Positions 38,723 through 46,093 of a DNA stretch of 64,000 bases are shown one piece after another. The position numbers were made by a program, and so were the translations under genes. The DNA is taken from assembly GCA_016874295.1 (NCBI GenBank), contig VGUH01000016.1, forward strand, positions 1 to 64,000. Direction: 5' to 3'. The DNA comes from Gammaproteobacteria bacterium (GTDB lineage Bacteria > Pseudomonadota > Gammaproteobacteria > Steroidobacterales > Steroidobacteraceae). Numbering within the stretch: the stretch's first letter is position 1; every line of letters begins with the position of its first letter. The notes beneath the pieces are model-generated. The model was given only the letters and a program-made list of their open reading frames with translations, did not search any database and was not told where the DNA came from.

Positions 38723-40069
38723 TCAGCCGAGCGCGGCGAGCGCCTCGGAAATGCTCGCCACCGCGGCGACCGCGAGCCCCGCGGGCGGCTGGCGCGGCGC
38801 ATTCGCGCGCGGCACGACGGCACGGCGGAACCCGTGCTTGGCGGCTTCCCGCAGGCGTTCTTCGCCGTAGGGCACGGGCCGGATCTCGCCGGTGAGACCG
38901 AGCTCGCCGAACACCACCAGGTCCTGGGCCAGCGGCGTGGCCTTCAGGCTCGACACGAGGGCCGCGACTACTGCGAGGTCGGCGGCCGTTTCCGCGAGCC
39001 GCACGCCGCCGACCACATTGACGAACACGTCCTCCCCGTGCAGGGCGATGCCGGCATGGCGGTGCAGCACCGCGAGCAGCAGCGCGAGGCGGTTCGGCTC
39101 GAATCCGACCGCGATCCGGCGCGGATTCGCGAGCGGACTCGCGTCGACGAGCCCCTGCACCTCGATCAGCATCTGGCGCGTGCCCTCACGCGCCACGGTG
39201 ACGGCGGAGCCCGGCACGGCCTCCGTGCCGCGCGACAGGAAGATGGCGGACGGGTTGCGCACTTCGCGCAGGCCTTTCTCCTCCATCGCGAACACGCCGA
39301 TCTCGTTGACCGCGCCGAAGCGGTTCTTGACGGCGCGAATCACGCGAAAGCGGCTGCCCGAGTCGCTTTCGAAGTACAACACCGTGTCTACCATGTGCTC
39401 GAGCACGCGCGGCCCTGCAATCACGCCCTCGCGCGTCACGTGGCCGATCAGGAGCACGGCCGTGCCGCTCGCCTTGGCGTGCCGCACCAGGCTCGCCGTC
39501 GATTCGCGCAGCTGCGTCACGGCGCCCGGGGAGGATTCCACGGCGGCGACGGTCATGGTCTGGATCGAGTCGATCACCAGCACCGCCGCGCCCGCCTCGG
39601 CCGCGAGCTCGACGATCCGCTCGACGGCGGTCTCGGCGACCAAGTTGAGACTGCCGGCGTCCACGCCCAGCCTGCGCGCGCGCTCGGCCACCTGGCGCAC
39701 GGACTCCTCGCCGGTCGCATACAGGACGCCCCGTCCAGCAGCCAGCGACGCCGCGCACTGCAGCAGCAGCGTGGACTTGCCGATGCCGGGTTCGCCGCCG
39801 ATCAGCGTCACGGAACCTGGAACCAGGCCTCCGCCCAGCACACGGTCGAATTCGGCGAAGCCGGTGTTCCAGCGCGCCTCCGGAAGCGCCGCGAGGCGGC
39901 CGATCGCCTCGAGCCGCCCGCCGCGTGCAGCCTGACCTGTGCCGCGTACCCGCGCTTCCGCGAACGGCGCGAGCGTGTTCCACTCGCCGCAGGACGGGCA
40001 TTGCCCGCTCCAGCGTGGTGCATCGGCGCCGCAGGACGAGCAGACGAATACCGTGCGGGGCTTGGCCAT
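38723..40069 (-). CDS. radA: DNA repair protein RadA
   Basis: This 448-residue RecA-like branch-migration helicase acts in recombinational repair. It has an N-terminal zinc finger CSSCGADAPRWSGQCPSCG (11-29), Walker A GGEPGIGKSTLLLQ near 88, the RadA-specific KNRFG motif (VKNRFGAVNEIGVF) near 248, and a C-terminal Lon-like domain (VVGGVRLAETAADLAVVAA, EIRPV). All typical elements are intact. The start is ATG 40069; TAGCAT about 35 bases upstream could be its -10 box. Confidence 0.97.
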   Translation of the reverse strand: MAKPRTVFVCSSCGADAPRWSGQCPSCGEWNTLAPFAEARVRGTGQAARGGRLEAIGRLAALPEARWNTGFAEFDRVLGGGLVPGSVTLIGGEPGIGKSTLLLQCAASLAAGRGVLYATGEESVRQVAERARRLGVDAGSLNLVAETAVERIVELAAEAGAAVLVIDSIQTMTVAAVESSPGAVTQLRESTASLVRHAKASGTAVLLIGHVTREGVIAGPRVLEHMVDTVLYFESDSGSRFRVIRAVKNRFGAVNEIGVFAMEEKGLREVRNPSAIFLSRGTEAVPGSAVTVAREGTRQMLIEVQGLVDASPLANPRRIAVGFEPNRLALLLAVLHRHAGIALHGEDVFVNVVGGVRLAETAADLAVVAALVSSLKATPLAQDLVVFGELGLTGEIRPVPYGEERLREAAKHGFRRAVVPRANAPRQPPAGLAVAAVASISEALAALG

Positions 40070-40257
40070 GGGCAGGGGCGTCTAGACCGGGAAGTGGGGA
40101 TGCTAGCACGCAGGTCGCCGGCGGCCCGCCTGCGCGGGACTGGGGTGCAAGTCGCGGTTTCGGCGATAAGCAATTGAAAATTCGACCCTCCCCGGTTCCT
40201 GAGCGTCGAAGGCCCGTTTATGATCCGCGGGTCAGGGTGACTGCGGGGCCGGTTCTC

Positions 40258-40434
40258 CACCGCGTCCCCGCCCGCAAGCAGCGGCGCGAGCCGCGCCGTT
40301 TCGCGCACGTCGGCCACCTCGGCGGTCAGCGCGCCGGGCCTGTGATCGACGCCGGTCACCCGGTGGCGCAGCGCGAGCCGCGCCGCGATCGCGCTGCCGA
40401 TCCGCCCGGAAGTGCCGGTGACCAGGACCTTCAC
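40258..40434 (-). pseudogene. 5' fragment of an NAD(P)-dependent epimerase/dehydratase gene
   Basis: The first 59 codons are a clean Rossmann start: VKVLVTGTSGRIGSAIAARL (GxxGxIG), then VTGVDHRPGALTAEVADVRE and LLAGGDAV, as in SDR-extended sugar-nucleotide epimerases. After that the frame stays open but turns into unrelated sequence up to the radA promoter, so the gene has lost its 3' part. GTG 40434 overlaps the alr stop (GTGA), showing that it was once the next gene in the alr operon. The join near 40258 is followed by an AT-richer stretch (40160-40230) that may be an IS end or deletion scar. Confidence 0.6.
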
Positions 40435-41492
40435 GCGTCTCGGGTCGCGAAGGTGACACGCCGCCCGACGCGGCAGGTCAGCTCGTAGGCAATGGTGCCG
40501 GACGCGGCCGCCACGCGTTCGATGGGGACCTCGCGGCCCCAGAGTTCCACGCGATCGCCGGCCGCGACGCCGGCGAGGCCGGTCACGTCGATCGACAGCA
40601 TGTCCATTGACGGCCGGCCCACGACAGCGGCCGGCCGGCCGGCGACGCCGACCGGCGTGCCGCTCGCGGCGCTGCGCGGGTAGCCGTCGCCGTAGCCGAC
40701 CGCGGCGACCGCAATGCGCGCGTCGCAGGGCGCCGACCAGGCGCCACCGTAGCCCACGCGCTCGCCGGCAGCGACGTCGCGGACGGCGATGACCTCGGTC
40801 TCGAAGGTCATCGCGGGCACGAGGCCGAGTTCGGCGCCGGTGCGATCCGCGAACGGCGAGATGCCGTACAGCGCGATGCCGGGGCGGACCCAGTCGGCGC
40901 GCGCCTCTGGCCAGGCGATGAGCCCCGCCGAATTGGCGATGCTGCGTTCCCCTGGCAGGCCGGAAGTCGCGGCAGTGAAGGCGCGCAACTGCTCTGCGGT
41001 GACCGGGAGATCGGTGCGCTCGGCATCGGCCAGGTGGGTCGCGAGCAGGACCGGCTGCGCCACCGCACGGCAGGCTGCGAGCCGCGCGGCGACGGCCGGC
41101 ACCTGCGCGGGTGCGAAGCCGAGCCGGTGCATGCCGCTGTCGATTTTCAGCCAGACGCGCAGGATTTGCGGGCCGCGGAAGGACTCCAGCAGCGCAACCT
41201 GCCATGCCTGGTGCACGAACGGCTCGAAGCCGTGGCGCGCCGCCGCCTTGAGCTCGGCGGCGTCGCGCACGCCCTGCAGCAGCACGATCCGCGCCCGGCA
41301 GCCAACCTCGCGCAGCGCGAGCGCCTCGCCGAGGCGCGCGACTGCCAGGCCGTCCGCGCCGGCCAGCGCCTCGGCCGCCGTCACCAGCCCGTGGCCGTAG
41401 GCGTTTGCCTTGATGACGGCCAGCACCCGGCAGCCTGGCGCCAGTGCGCGGACCCGCGAGAGGTTGTGCCTGAGCGCCGCCGTGTCGATCAC
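40431..41492 (-). CDS. alr: alanine racemase
   Basis: This 353-residue PLP enzyme makes D-alanine for peptidoglycan. The N-terminus AVIDTAALRHNLSRVRA and the PLP-Lys motif VIKANAYGHG near 34 are present, and the C-terminal domain has VGYGDGYPRSAASG and GRPSMDMLSIDVT. The start is GTG 41492, where the family begins, with GAGG upstream. It follows dnaB by 17 bases, as in many proteobacteria. Confidence 0.96.
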   Translation of the reverse strand: MIDTAALRHNLSRVRALAPGCRVLAVIKANAYGHGLVTAAEALAGADGLAVARLGEALALREVGCRARIVLLQGVRDAAELKAAARHGFEPFVHQAWQVALLESFRGPQILRVWLKIDSGMHRLGFAPAQVPAVAARLAACRAVAQPVLLATHLADAERTDLPVTAEQLRAFTAATSGLPGERSIANSAGLIAWPEARADWVRPGIALYGISPFADRTGAELGLVPAMTFETEVIAVRDVAAGERVGYGGAWSAPCDARIAVAAVGYGDGYPRSAASGTPVGVAGRPAAVVGRPSMDMLSIDVTGLAGVAAGDRVELWGREVPIERVAAASGTIAYELTCRVGRRVTFATRDA

Positions 41493-41509
41493 GGCGCGGA
41501 GCCTCGAGC

Positions 41510-42880
41510 TCAGAACGCGCCCTCGCCGTAGGATTCGGCGACCAGGTTCTCGAAGCGCGTGTACTCGCCGAGGAAGGTCAGCTGCACCTCGCCGACCGGG
41601 CCGTTGCGCTGCTTGGCGATGATGATGTCGGCCACGCCGCGCCGCGCCGTGTTCTGGTCGTAGACCTCCTCGCGGTAGATGAGGAGGATCAGGTCGGCGT
41701 CCTGCTCGATCGCGCCCGACTCGCGCAGGTCCGACATCACGGGTTTCTTGTCGGTGCGCTGCTCGACCGCGCGGTTGAGCTGCGAGATCGCGATGACCGG
41801 GACCTGCAGCTCCTTGGCGAGTGCTTTCAGGCCGCGCGAGATCTCGGAGATCTCGGTGGCGCGGTTCTCCTTGGTGCCCGGCACCTGCATGAGCTGCAGG
41901 TAGTCGACGATCACGAGGCCGAGGCCGCGCTCGCGCTTCAGGCGCCGCGCGCGGGCGCGCAGTTCGGTCGGGGTCAGCGCCGGGGATTCGTCCAGGTAGA
42001 TCGGCGCGCCGGAGAGCTGCGCCATCGCGCCCTGGATGCGCGACCAGTCCTCGTCCGTAAAGTTGCCGGTCCGCAGGTGGGAGGCGTTGACGCGGCCGAG
42101 CGAGGAGATCATGCGCAGCGTCATCTGCTCGGACGACATTTCCATCGTGAAGATGGCGGCCGGCACGCCCTTGGCGATCGCCGCGCTCTCGGCGATGTTG
42201 ACCGCGAGCGTCGACTTGCCCATCGACGGGCGTCCCGCGATCACGACCAGGTCGCCGGGCTGCAGGCCGGCGGTCTTCCTGTCGAGCAGCGTGAAGCCGG
42301 TCGGCACGCCGCGGATCTCGCCGGGATTCTGGTGCAGCGTGTCCAGCCGGTCGATCGCCTGCGGCAGGATGTCGCGCACGGCGATGAAGCCCGAGCGGCC
42401 GCGGCTGCCCCGCTCGGCGATCGCAAACACGCGCCGCTCCGCCTCGTCGACCAGTTCGTGCGCCGCCCGGCCGCGGCTGTCGGTCGCGGCCGCGGCGATC
42501 TCGCCGCCCGCCGCCACCAGCTGGCGCAGGATCGAGCGCTCGCGGATGATTTCCGCATAGGCGCGCACGTTGGCGGCCGAGGGCGTGTCGCGGGCGATGG
42601 TGCCGAGATAGGCGAGCCCGCCGATCTCCTCCAGCCGGCCCTTGCGCTCGAGGTGCTCGGAGATCGTGACCGCGTCGCAGGAACCGCGGATCTCCGCGAC
42701 ATCCGCGATCGCCTCGAAGATGAGCCGGTGGTCGCGGCGGTAGAAATCGGCGGCGACGATGATGTCGGCGACCGCATCCCAGGCGTTCGCGTCGAGCATA
42801 AGCCCGCCCAGCACGGCCTGCTCCGCCTCCACCGAATGGGGCGGCGTGCGGACCTCGTCCTGGCGGATCATCGCGACCAC
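41510..42880 (-). CDS. dnaB: replicative DNA helicase DnaB
   Basis: This 456-residue hexameric helicase has an N-terminal primase-interaction domain (PHSVEAEQAVLGGLMLD), Walker A GRPSMGKSTLAVN near 206, EMSSEQMTLRM, Walker B LGLVIVDYLQLM, and C-terminal SQLNRAVEQRTDKKPVMSDL. GTG 42880 is preceded by GGAGGAG five bases upstream, which decides the start over ATG 42871. It lies between rplI and alr. No intein is seen at the sites often used in DnaB. Confidence 0.98.
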   Translation of the reverse strand: MVAMIRQDEVRTPPHSVEAEQAVLGGLMLDANAWDAVADIIVAADFYRRDHRLIFEAIADVAEIRGSCDAVTISEHLERKGRLEEIGGLAYLGTIARDTPSAANVRAYAEIIRERSILRQLVAAGGEIAAAATDSRGRAAHELVDEAERRVFAIAERGSRGRSGFIAVRDILPQAIDRLDTLHQNPGEIRGVPTGFTLLDRKTAGLQPGDLVVIAGRPSMGKSTLAVNIAESAAIAKGVPAAIFTMEMSSEQMTLRMISSLGRVNASHLRTGNFTDEDWSRIQGAMAQLSGAPIYLDESPALTPTELRARARRLKRERGLGLVIVDYLQLMQVPGTKENRATEISEISRGLKALAKELQVPVIAISQLNRAVEQRTDKKPVMSDLRESGAIEQDADLILLIYREEVYDQNTARRGVADIIIAKQRNGPVGEVQLTFLGEYTRFENLVAESYGEGAF

Positions 42881-42923
42881 GGGAACTCCTCCACCCCAGC
42901 ATACTGCCGGGGCGCACGCTGCG

Positions 42924-43388
42924 TCAGCCGCTGGCGGCGGCTTCCTCCGCGACCACGGTCAGCGGAACTTCCACGTTCACGTCGCTGTGCAGGTGCAGGG
43001 AAATCAGGTGTTCGCCGACCGCGCGGATCGGCCCGCCCGGGAGGCGCACCTCGGCGCGCTCGATCACGTGGCCGGCCTTCTGGCAGGCCTCGGCGATGTC
43101 GGCCGTGCCGATCGACCCGAACAGCTTGCCCTCGCTGCCCGCCTTGGCGGTGATGCTGAGCTTGAAGCCCTCGAGCGCCGCGGCCCGGGCCTGCGCTGAC
43201 GTCAGGTCGGCCGCGGCCCGGGCCTCGAGTTCCGCGCGCCGGCTCTCGAATCGGGCGATGTTCTCGGCCGTCGCCAGCGTCGCCTTGCCGCCCGGCAGCA
43301 GGTAATTGCGGCCGAAACCCGGCTTGACCTTCACGCGATCGCCGATGTCGCCGAGATTCGCGATCTTCTGCAACAGGATGACTTCCAT
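42924..43388 (-). CDS. rplI: 50S ribosomal protein L9
   Basis: This 154-residue L9 begins [19 protein letters not shown] and has the signature [17 protein letters not shown], a long connecting helix, and a C-terminal lobe with [14 protein letters not shown]. The ATG 43388 start fits the family; a longer frame starts at 43415 without homology. It is 4 bases after the DUF2232 gene. Confidence 0.98.
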   Translation of the reverse strand: MEVILLQKIANLGDIGDRVKVKPGFGRNYLLPGGKATLATAENIARFESRRAELEARAAADLTSAQARAAALEGFKLSITAKAGSEGKLFGSIGTADIAEACQKAGHVIERAEVRLPGGPIRAVGEHLISLHLHSDVNVEVPLTVVAEEAAASG

Positions 43389-43392
43389 CGAC

Positions 43393-44316
43393 TTACACTC
43401 CTTGCCGCGGCGCAAAGCGCTCGCGAAAGCGGACCCAGGTGTCCGCGAAGCCGATGCCCACCAGGGCCATCGGCACCAATAGCACCGCCACGTAGGCGAG
43501 AACCACCGACAATACGCCGATCACCTGCAACTCGCGCAAGCTGTGCACGACGGCGAGCGCCTGCACCAGGAACGCGGCCGCCAGCACGAACAGCACGTCG
43601 TCGACCGGCTGCCAGCCGGTGGGCGCCAGGCGGTGCCCCAGGAAGCTCGCCGCGAAGGCCGCAACCAGCAGCCAGGCGACGAAACGCCCGAGCGTGAGGC
43701 GCCGGAACTCGCGGCCGAACAGCCCGGGCTCGCGCAGGCGGCCGAAGGCCCAGAGCCCCGCGCACTGCGTGGCGAACGCGTGCAGCAGCACCATCCAGCC
43801 GAGCGTGGCCCAGGCGGCGCGCGCGGTCGCGGCGCCGATTTCGGCCGGCGTGCTCTCGATGCCGAGCTGCGACAGCGTCTCCGCGGTGCGCCGCAGCATC
43901 GGCTCGAGCTCGGCGATGACCGGCGCGAGCGCGCGTACCGGGTCGCCGAGCAGGCCGTGAATCGCGAGCACCAGGAGGCAGGCCGCCACCGTCAGGGCCT
44001 GGAAGACGAACGTGAGGCTGCGGCTGCGCTCGAGCGCGAATGCCGCCGCCGCGGCCGGCAGCAGGGTCGCGACGGCGATCGCGAGCGCGGGGCCCGCGCC
44101 GAACATCGGCGCGAACGCCCAGACGAGCACGGCCGCCGCGCCGGCGGCGGCCGCGAAGGCGGTCGACTGGCCGGCTGCGAGCAGCGCGAACACGATGAGC
44201 CCGGCCGGCAGCCAGGCAGCCATCGGCAGGGCAATGAGGGCGATGAGCGCGGCCAGCCCCGCGGCCAGGAAGGCCCGGAACGGGTTCGCGGTCGTCCATT
44301 GCAGCAGCGCCGTCAT
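43393..44316 (-). CDS. DUF2232-type membrane protein
   Basis: This 307-residue, very hydrophobic protein has about eight transmembrane segments (e.g. [37 protein letters not shown]). A protein of this type lies between rpsR and rplI in Pseudomonas and many related bacteria, as it does here. No catalytic motif is visible and its function is unknown. Confidence 0.85.
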   Translation of the reverse strand: MTALLQWTTANPFRAFLAAGLAALIALIALPMAAWLPAGLIVFALLAAGQSTAFAAAAGAAAVLVWAFAPMFGAGPALAIAVATLLPAAAAAFALERSRSLTFVFQALTVAACLLVLAIHGLLGDPVRALAPVIAELEPMLRRTAETLSQLGIESTPAEIGAATARAAWATLGWMVLLHAFATQCAGLWAFGRLREPGLFGREFRRLTLGRFVAWLLVAAFAASFLGHRLAPTGWQPVDDVLFVLAAAFLVQALAVVHSLRELQVIGVLSVVLAYVAVLLVPMALVGIGFADTWVRFRERFAPRQGV

Positions 44317-44353
44317 CGGATCGCGTCGCGCGGCGGGCTCGCGCCCGCCGGCC

Positions 44354-44578
44354 TCAGTGCTGGTCGGTGTACGGCAGCAGCGCGAGGTAGCGCGCCCGCT
44401 TGATCGCGATCGCCAGCTGCCGCTGGTAGAACGAGCGCGTGCCGGTGATCCGGCTCGGGACGATCTTGCCGGTCTCGGTGACGTACGCCTTCAGCGTCGC
44501 CAGGTCCTTGTAGTCGATCTGGTCGGTGCCGTCGGCCGTGAACTTGCAGAATTTCTTGCGCCGGAAAAAACGTGACAT
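44354..44578 (-). CDS. rpsR: 30S ribosomal protein S18
   Basis: This 74-residue S18 has [12 protein letters not shown] at the N-terminus, then [19 protein letters not shown] and [20 protein letters not shown]. It forms a heterodimer with S6, encoded 13 bases upstream. Confidence 0.98.
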   Translation of the reverse strand: MSRFFRRKKFCKFTADGTDQIDYKDLATLKAYVTETGKIVPSRITGTRSFYQRQLAIAIKRARYLALLPYTDQH

Positions 44579-44591
44579 CGTCGCCTCCCGC

Positions 44592-44966
44592 TCAGTCCAT
44601 GCCCATCGCGTCGCCGATCGCGTCGCGCTCGCCGCGCTCGCGCTCTTCAGGCTCCTTCGCCATCGGCGAGGGATCCGTCACGGCGCGGTCCATCTTCACG
44701 ACCAGGTGCCGCAGCACCGCGTCGGAGAAGCGGAACGCGCCGGTCAGCTCCTCGAGCGCCTTGCCGCTGCACTCGACGTTCATCAGCACGTAGTGCGCCT
44801 TGTGCATCTTGGCGATGGGAAACGCGAGCTGGCGCCGGCCCCAGTCCTCGAGGCGGTGGACATTGCCGCCGTCCGCGGCGATCAGGCCGCGGTAGCGCTC
44901 GATCATGGCGGGAACCTGCTCGCTCTGGTCGGGATGGACCAGGAAGACGATCTCGTAATGCCGCAT
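44592..44966 (-). CDS. rpsF: 30S ribosomal protein S6
   Basis: This 124-residue S6 begins [21 protein letters not shown] and has [20 protein letters not shown] and [16 protein letters not shown]; an acidic/basic tail of about 25 residues follows. It heads the rpsF-rpsR-DUF2232-rplI-dnaB-alr unit. GGAG lies 6-9 bases before the ATG. Confidence 0.98.
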   Translation of the reverse strand: MRHYEIVFLVHPDQSEQVPAMIERYRGLIAADGGNVHRLEDWGRRQLAFPIAKMHKAHYVLMNVECSGKALEELTGAFRFSDAVLRHLVVKMDRAVTDPSPMAKEPEERERGERDAIGDAMGMD

Positions 44967-44984
44967 CTTGTGCTCCTTGTGGGT

Positions 44985-45018
44985 TTGCCCCGCGCTGGAT
45001 GCGCTCGCGGTGGGGCAA
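44985..45018 (-). promoter_or_regulatory. candidate S6:S18-binding mRNA leader
   Basis: On the minus strand, 18 bases before the rpsF ATG, TTGCCCC (45012-45018) pairs perfectly with GGGGCAA (44985-44991). Inside, GCGC-ATCCA-GCGC forms an upper stem, leaving a one-sided internal bulge ACCGCGA on the 5' strand. A hairpin with a 5' bulge containing CCG is the known S6:S18 autoregulatory leader design, so feedback by the S6:S18 dimer is inferred. GC-clamped pairing and position support it. Confidence 0.6.
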
Positions 45019-45021
45019 GGA

Positions 45022-45045
45022 GAAAAACGCCCCGGCAGCCCGGGG
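45022..45045 (-). terminator. rho-independent terminator of rlmB
   Basis: On the minus strand CCCCGG-GCTG-CCGGGG is followed by CGTTTTTC, 14 bases after the rlmB stop. It is a classic GC stem with a T-run. It should separate rlmB transcripts from the rpsF unit, whose promoter must then lie in or just after it. Confidence 0.85.
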
Positions 45046-45059
45046 AAGGGCCGCGTAAG

Positions 45060-45827
45060 TTACCGGACCGGCTCGGGTTTCGCAACTTTCTGGCGGCGCT
45101 GGCGCAGGGCCTCGTACAGGGCGATGCCGGCGGCCACGGACACGTTGAGGCTCGCGACCGAGCCGCGCATGGGCAGCTGCAGGCTGAAGTCGCAGCACTC
45201 CCGGGTCAGGCGCCTGAGGCCCCTGCCCTCCGAGCCCATCACGAGGGCGAGAGGCCCACGCAGGTCAGCCTCGTAGAGGTCCTTGTCTCCGTCCCCGGCG
45301 GTGCCCGCGATCCACAGGCCCGCCTCTTTCATGTCGCGCAGCGCCCGGGCCAGATTCGTCACCTGCGCGAATGGCATCGTCTCGGCAGCGCCAGCTGCGA
45401 CCTTGCGCACCACGGGGGTCAGCCCGGCGGCACGGTCGCGCGGCGCGACGACCGCGGTCGCCCCGGCGGCGTCCGCCGTGCGCAGGCAGGCACCGAGGTT
45501 GTGCGGGTCGGATACCCCGTCGAGCACCAGCACGAGGGCCGGCCCTTCTGCCGCCATCAGGAGTTCGAGCAGCGAGTTCTCGTTGAGCGGCGTGCTCGGC
45601 CGCACCTCCGCCACCACCCCCTGGTGCACGGCACCGCCGGTCTCGAGGTCGAGCGCCTCGGCGCTCGCCGCCACGGGCGTGACCCCCTGGGATACGGCCA
45701 GCGCGCGCAGCTCCCTTGCGCGCGCGTCGTCGCGCGCCGCGGCGACCGACAGCCGCAGCACATCCTTCGGCCGCCGCGCCAGCACCGCGCGCACCGCGTG
45801 CAGGCCGAAGACCAGCGACCCGCTCAC
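45060..45827 (-). CDS. rlmB: 23S rRNA (guanosine-2251-2'-O)-methyltransferase RlmB
   Basis: This 255-residue SpoU-type methyltransferase has a short L30e-like N-terminal domain (FGLHAVRAVLARRPKDVLRL) and a knotted catalytic domain with LVLDGVSDPHNLGACLRTA (motif 1), LVMGSEGRGLRRL (motif 2) and LPMRGSVASLNVSVAAGIAL (motif 3). The start is GTG 45827, where homology begins. rnr lies upstream on the same strand, as in E. coli, but 222 bases away behind a hairpin-rich spacer. Confidence 0.95.
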   Translation of the reverse strand: MSGSLVFGLHAVRAVLARRPKDVLRLSVAAARDDARARELRALAVSQGVTPVAASAEALDLETGGAVHQGVVAEVRPSTPLNENSLLELLMAAEGPALVLVLDGVSDPHNLGACLRTADAAGATAVVAPRDRAAGLTPVVRKVAAGAAETMPFAQVTNLARALRDMKEAGLWIAGTAGDGDKDLYEADLRGPLALVMGSEGRGLRRLTRECCDFSLQLPMRGSVASLNVSVAAGIALYEALRQRRQKVAKPEPVR

Positions 45828-45830
45828 GAG

Positions 45831-46093
45831 GGGAGCTCTGCCCAAGGGGCATGGAGCGCGTTGCGCGCGCGCCGCGCGGCCGCAAGGCGCGACCGACGAA
45901 GTGGGTCGAACACCCACGAGGAGTGAGCAACGCGGTGGCCGCGCGGCCCGCGCGCAACCCTCCGGGGCCGGGCGGATAGGCGATCGGGCGGCGTCACTCG
46001 TCGCTCATGTATCGCGATACACATCGCTCCTCGTTCCTTGCCCGATCGCCTATCCGCCGCGGCCGCGCCCATGCCCCTTGGCCAAAGCTCCCC
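45831..46093. repeat. hairpin-rich inverted-repeat array between rnr and rlmB
   Basis: Four dyads are visible. A perfect 19-bp inverted repeat (45971-45989 with 46040-46058) is centred exactly on the 14-bp palindrome TGTATCGCGATACA (46008-46021). A near-match outer pair, GGGAGCTCTGCCCAAGGGGC (45831-45850) with GGCCAAAGCTCCC on the far side (46080-46092), flanks them with the intervening CATGCCCCTTG. GTGGGTCGAACACCCAC (45901-45917) is a separate 6-bp hairpin. The right arms run into the last codons of rnr. It may terminate or process the rnr-rlmB transcript. Confidence 0.7.

Noticed and set aside
39808-40257. Continuation of the epimerase frame into the radA promoter and start
   Set aside because: Codons are open but no longer resemble the family and run antisense/out of frame over the radA start.
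45843-45957. Small ORFs in the rnr-rlmB spacer
   Set aside because: Their Arg-rich translations follow from GC-rich hairpins; no ribosome sites or family resemblance.
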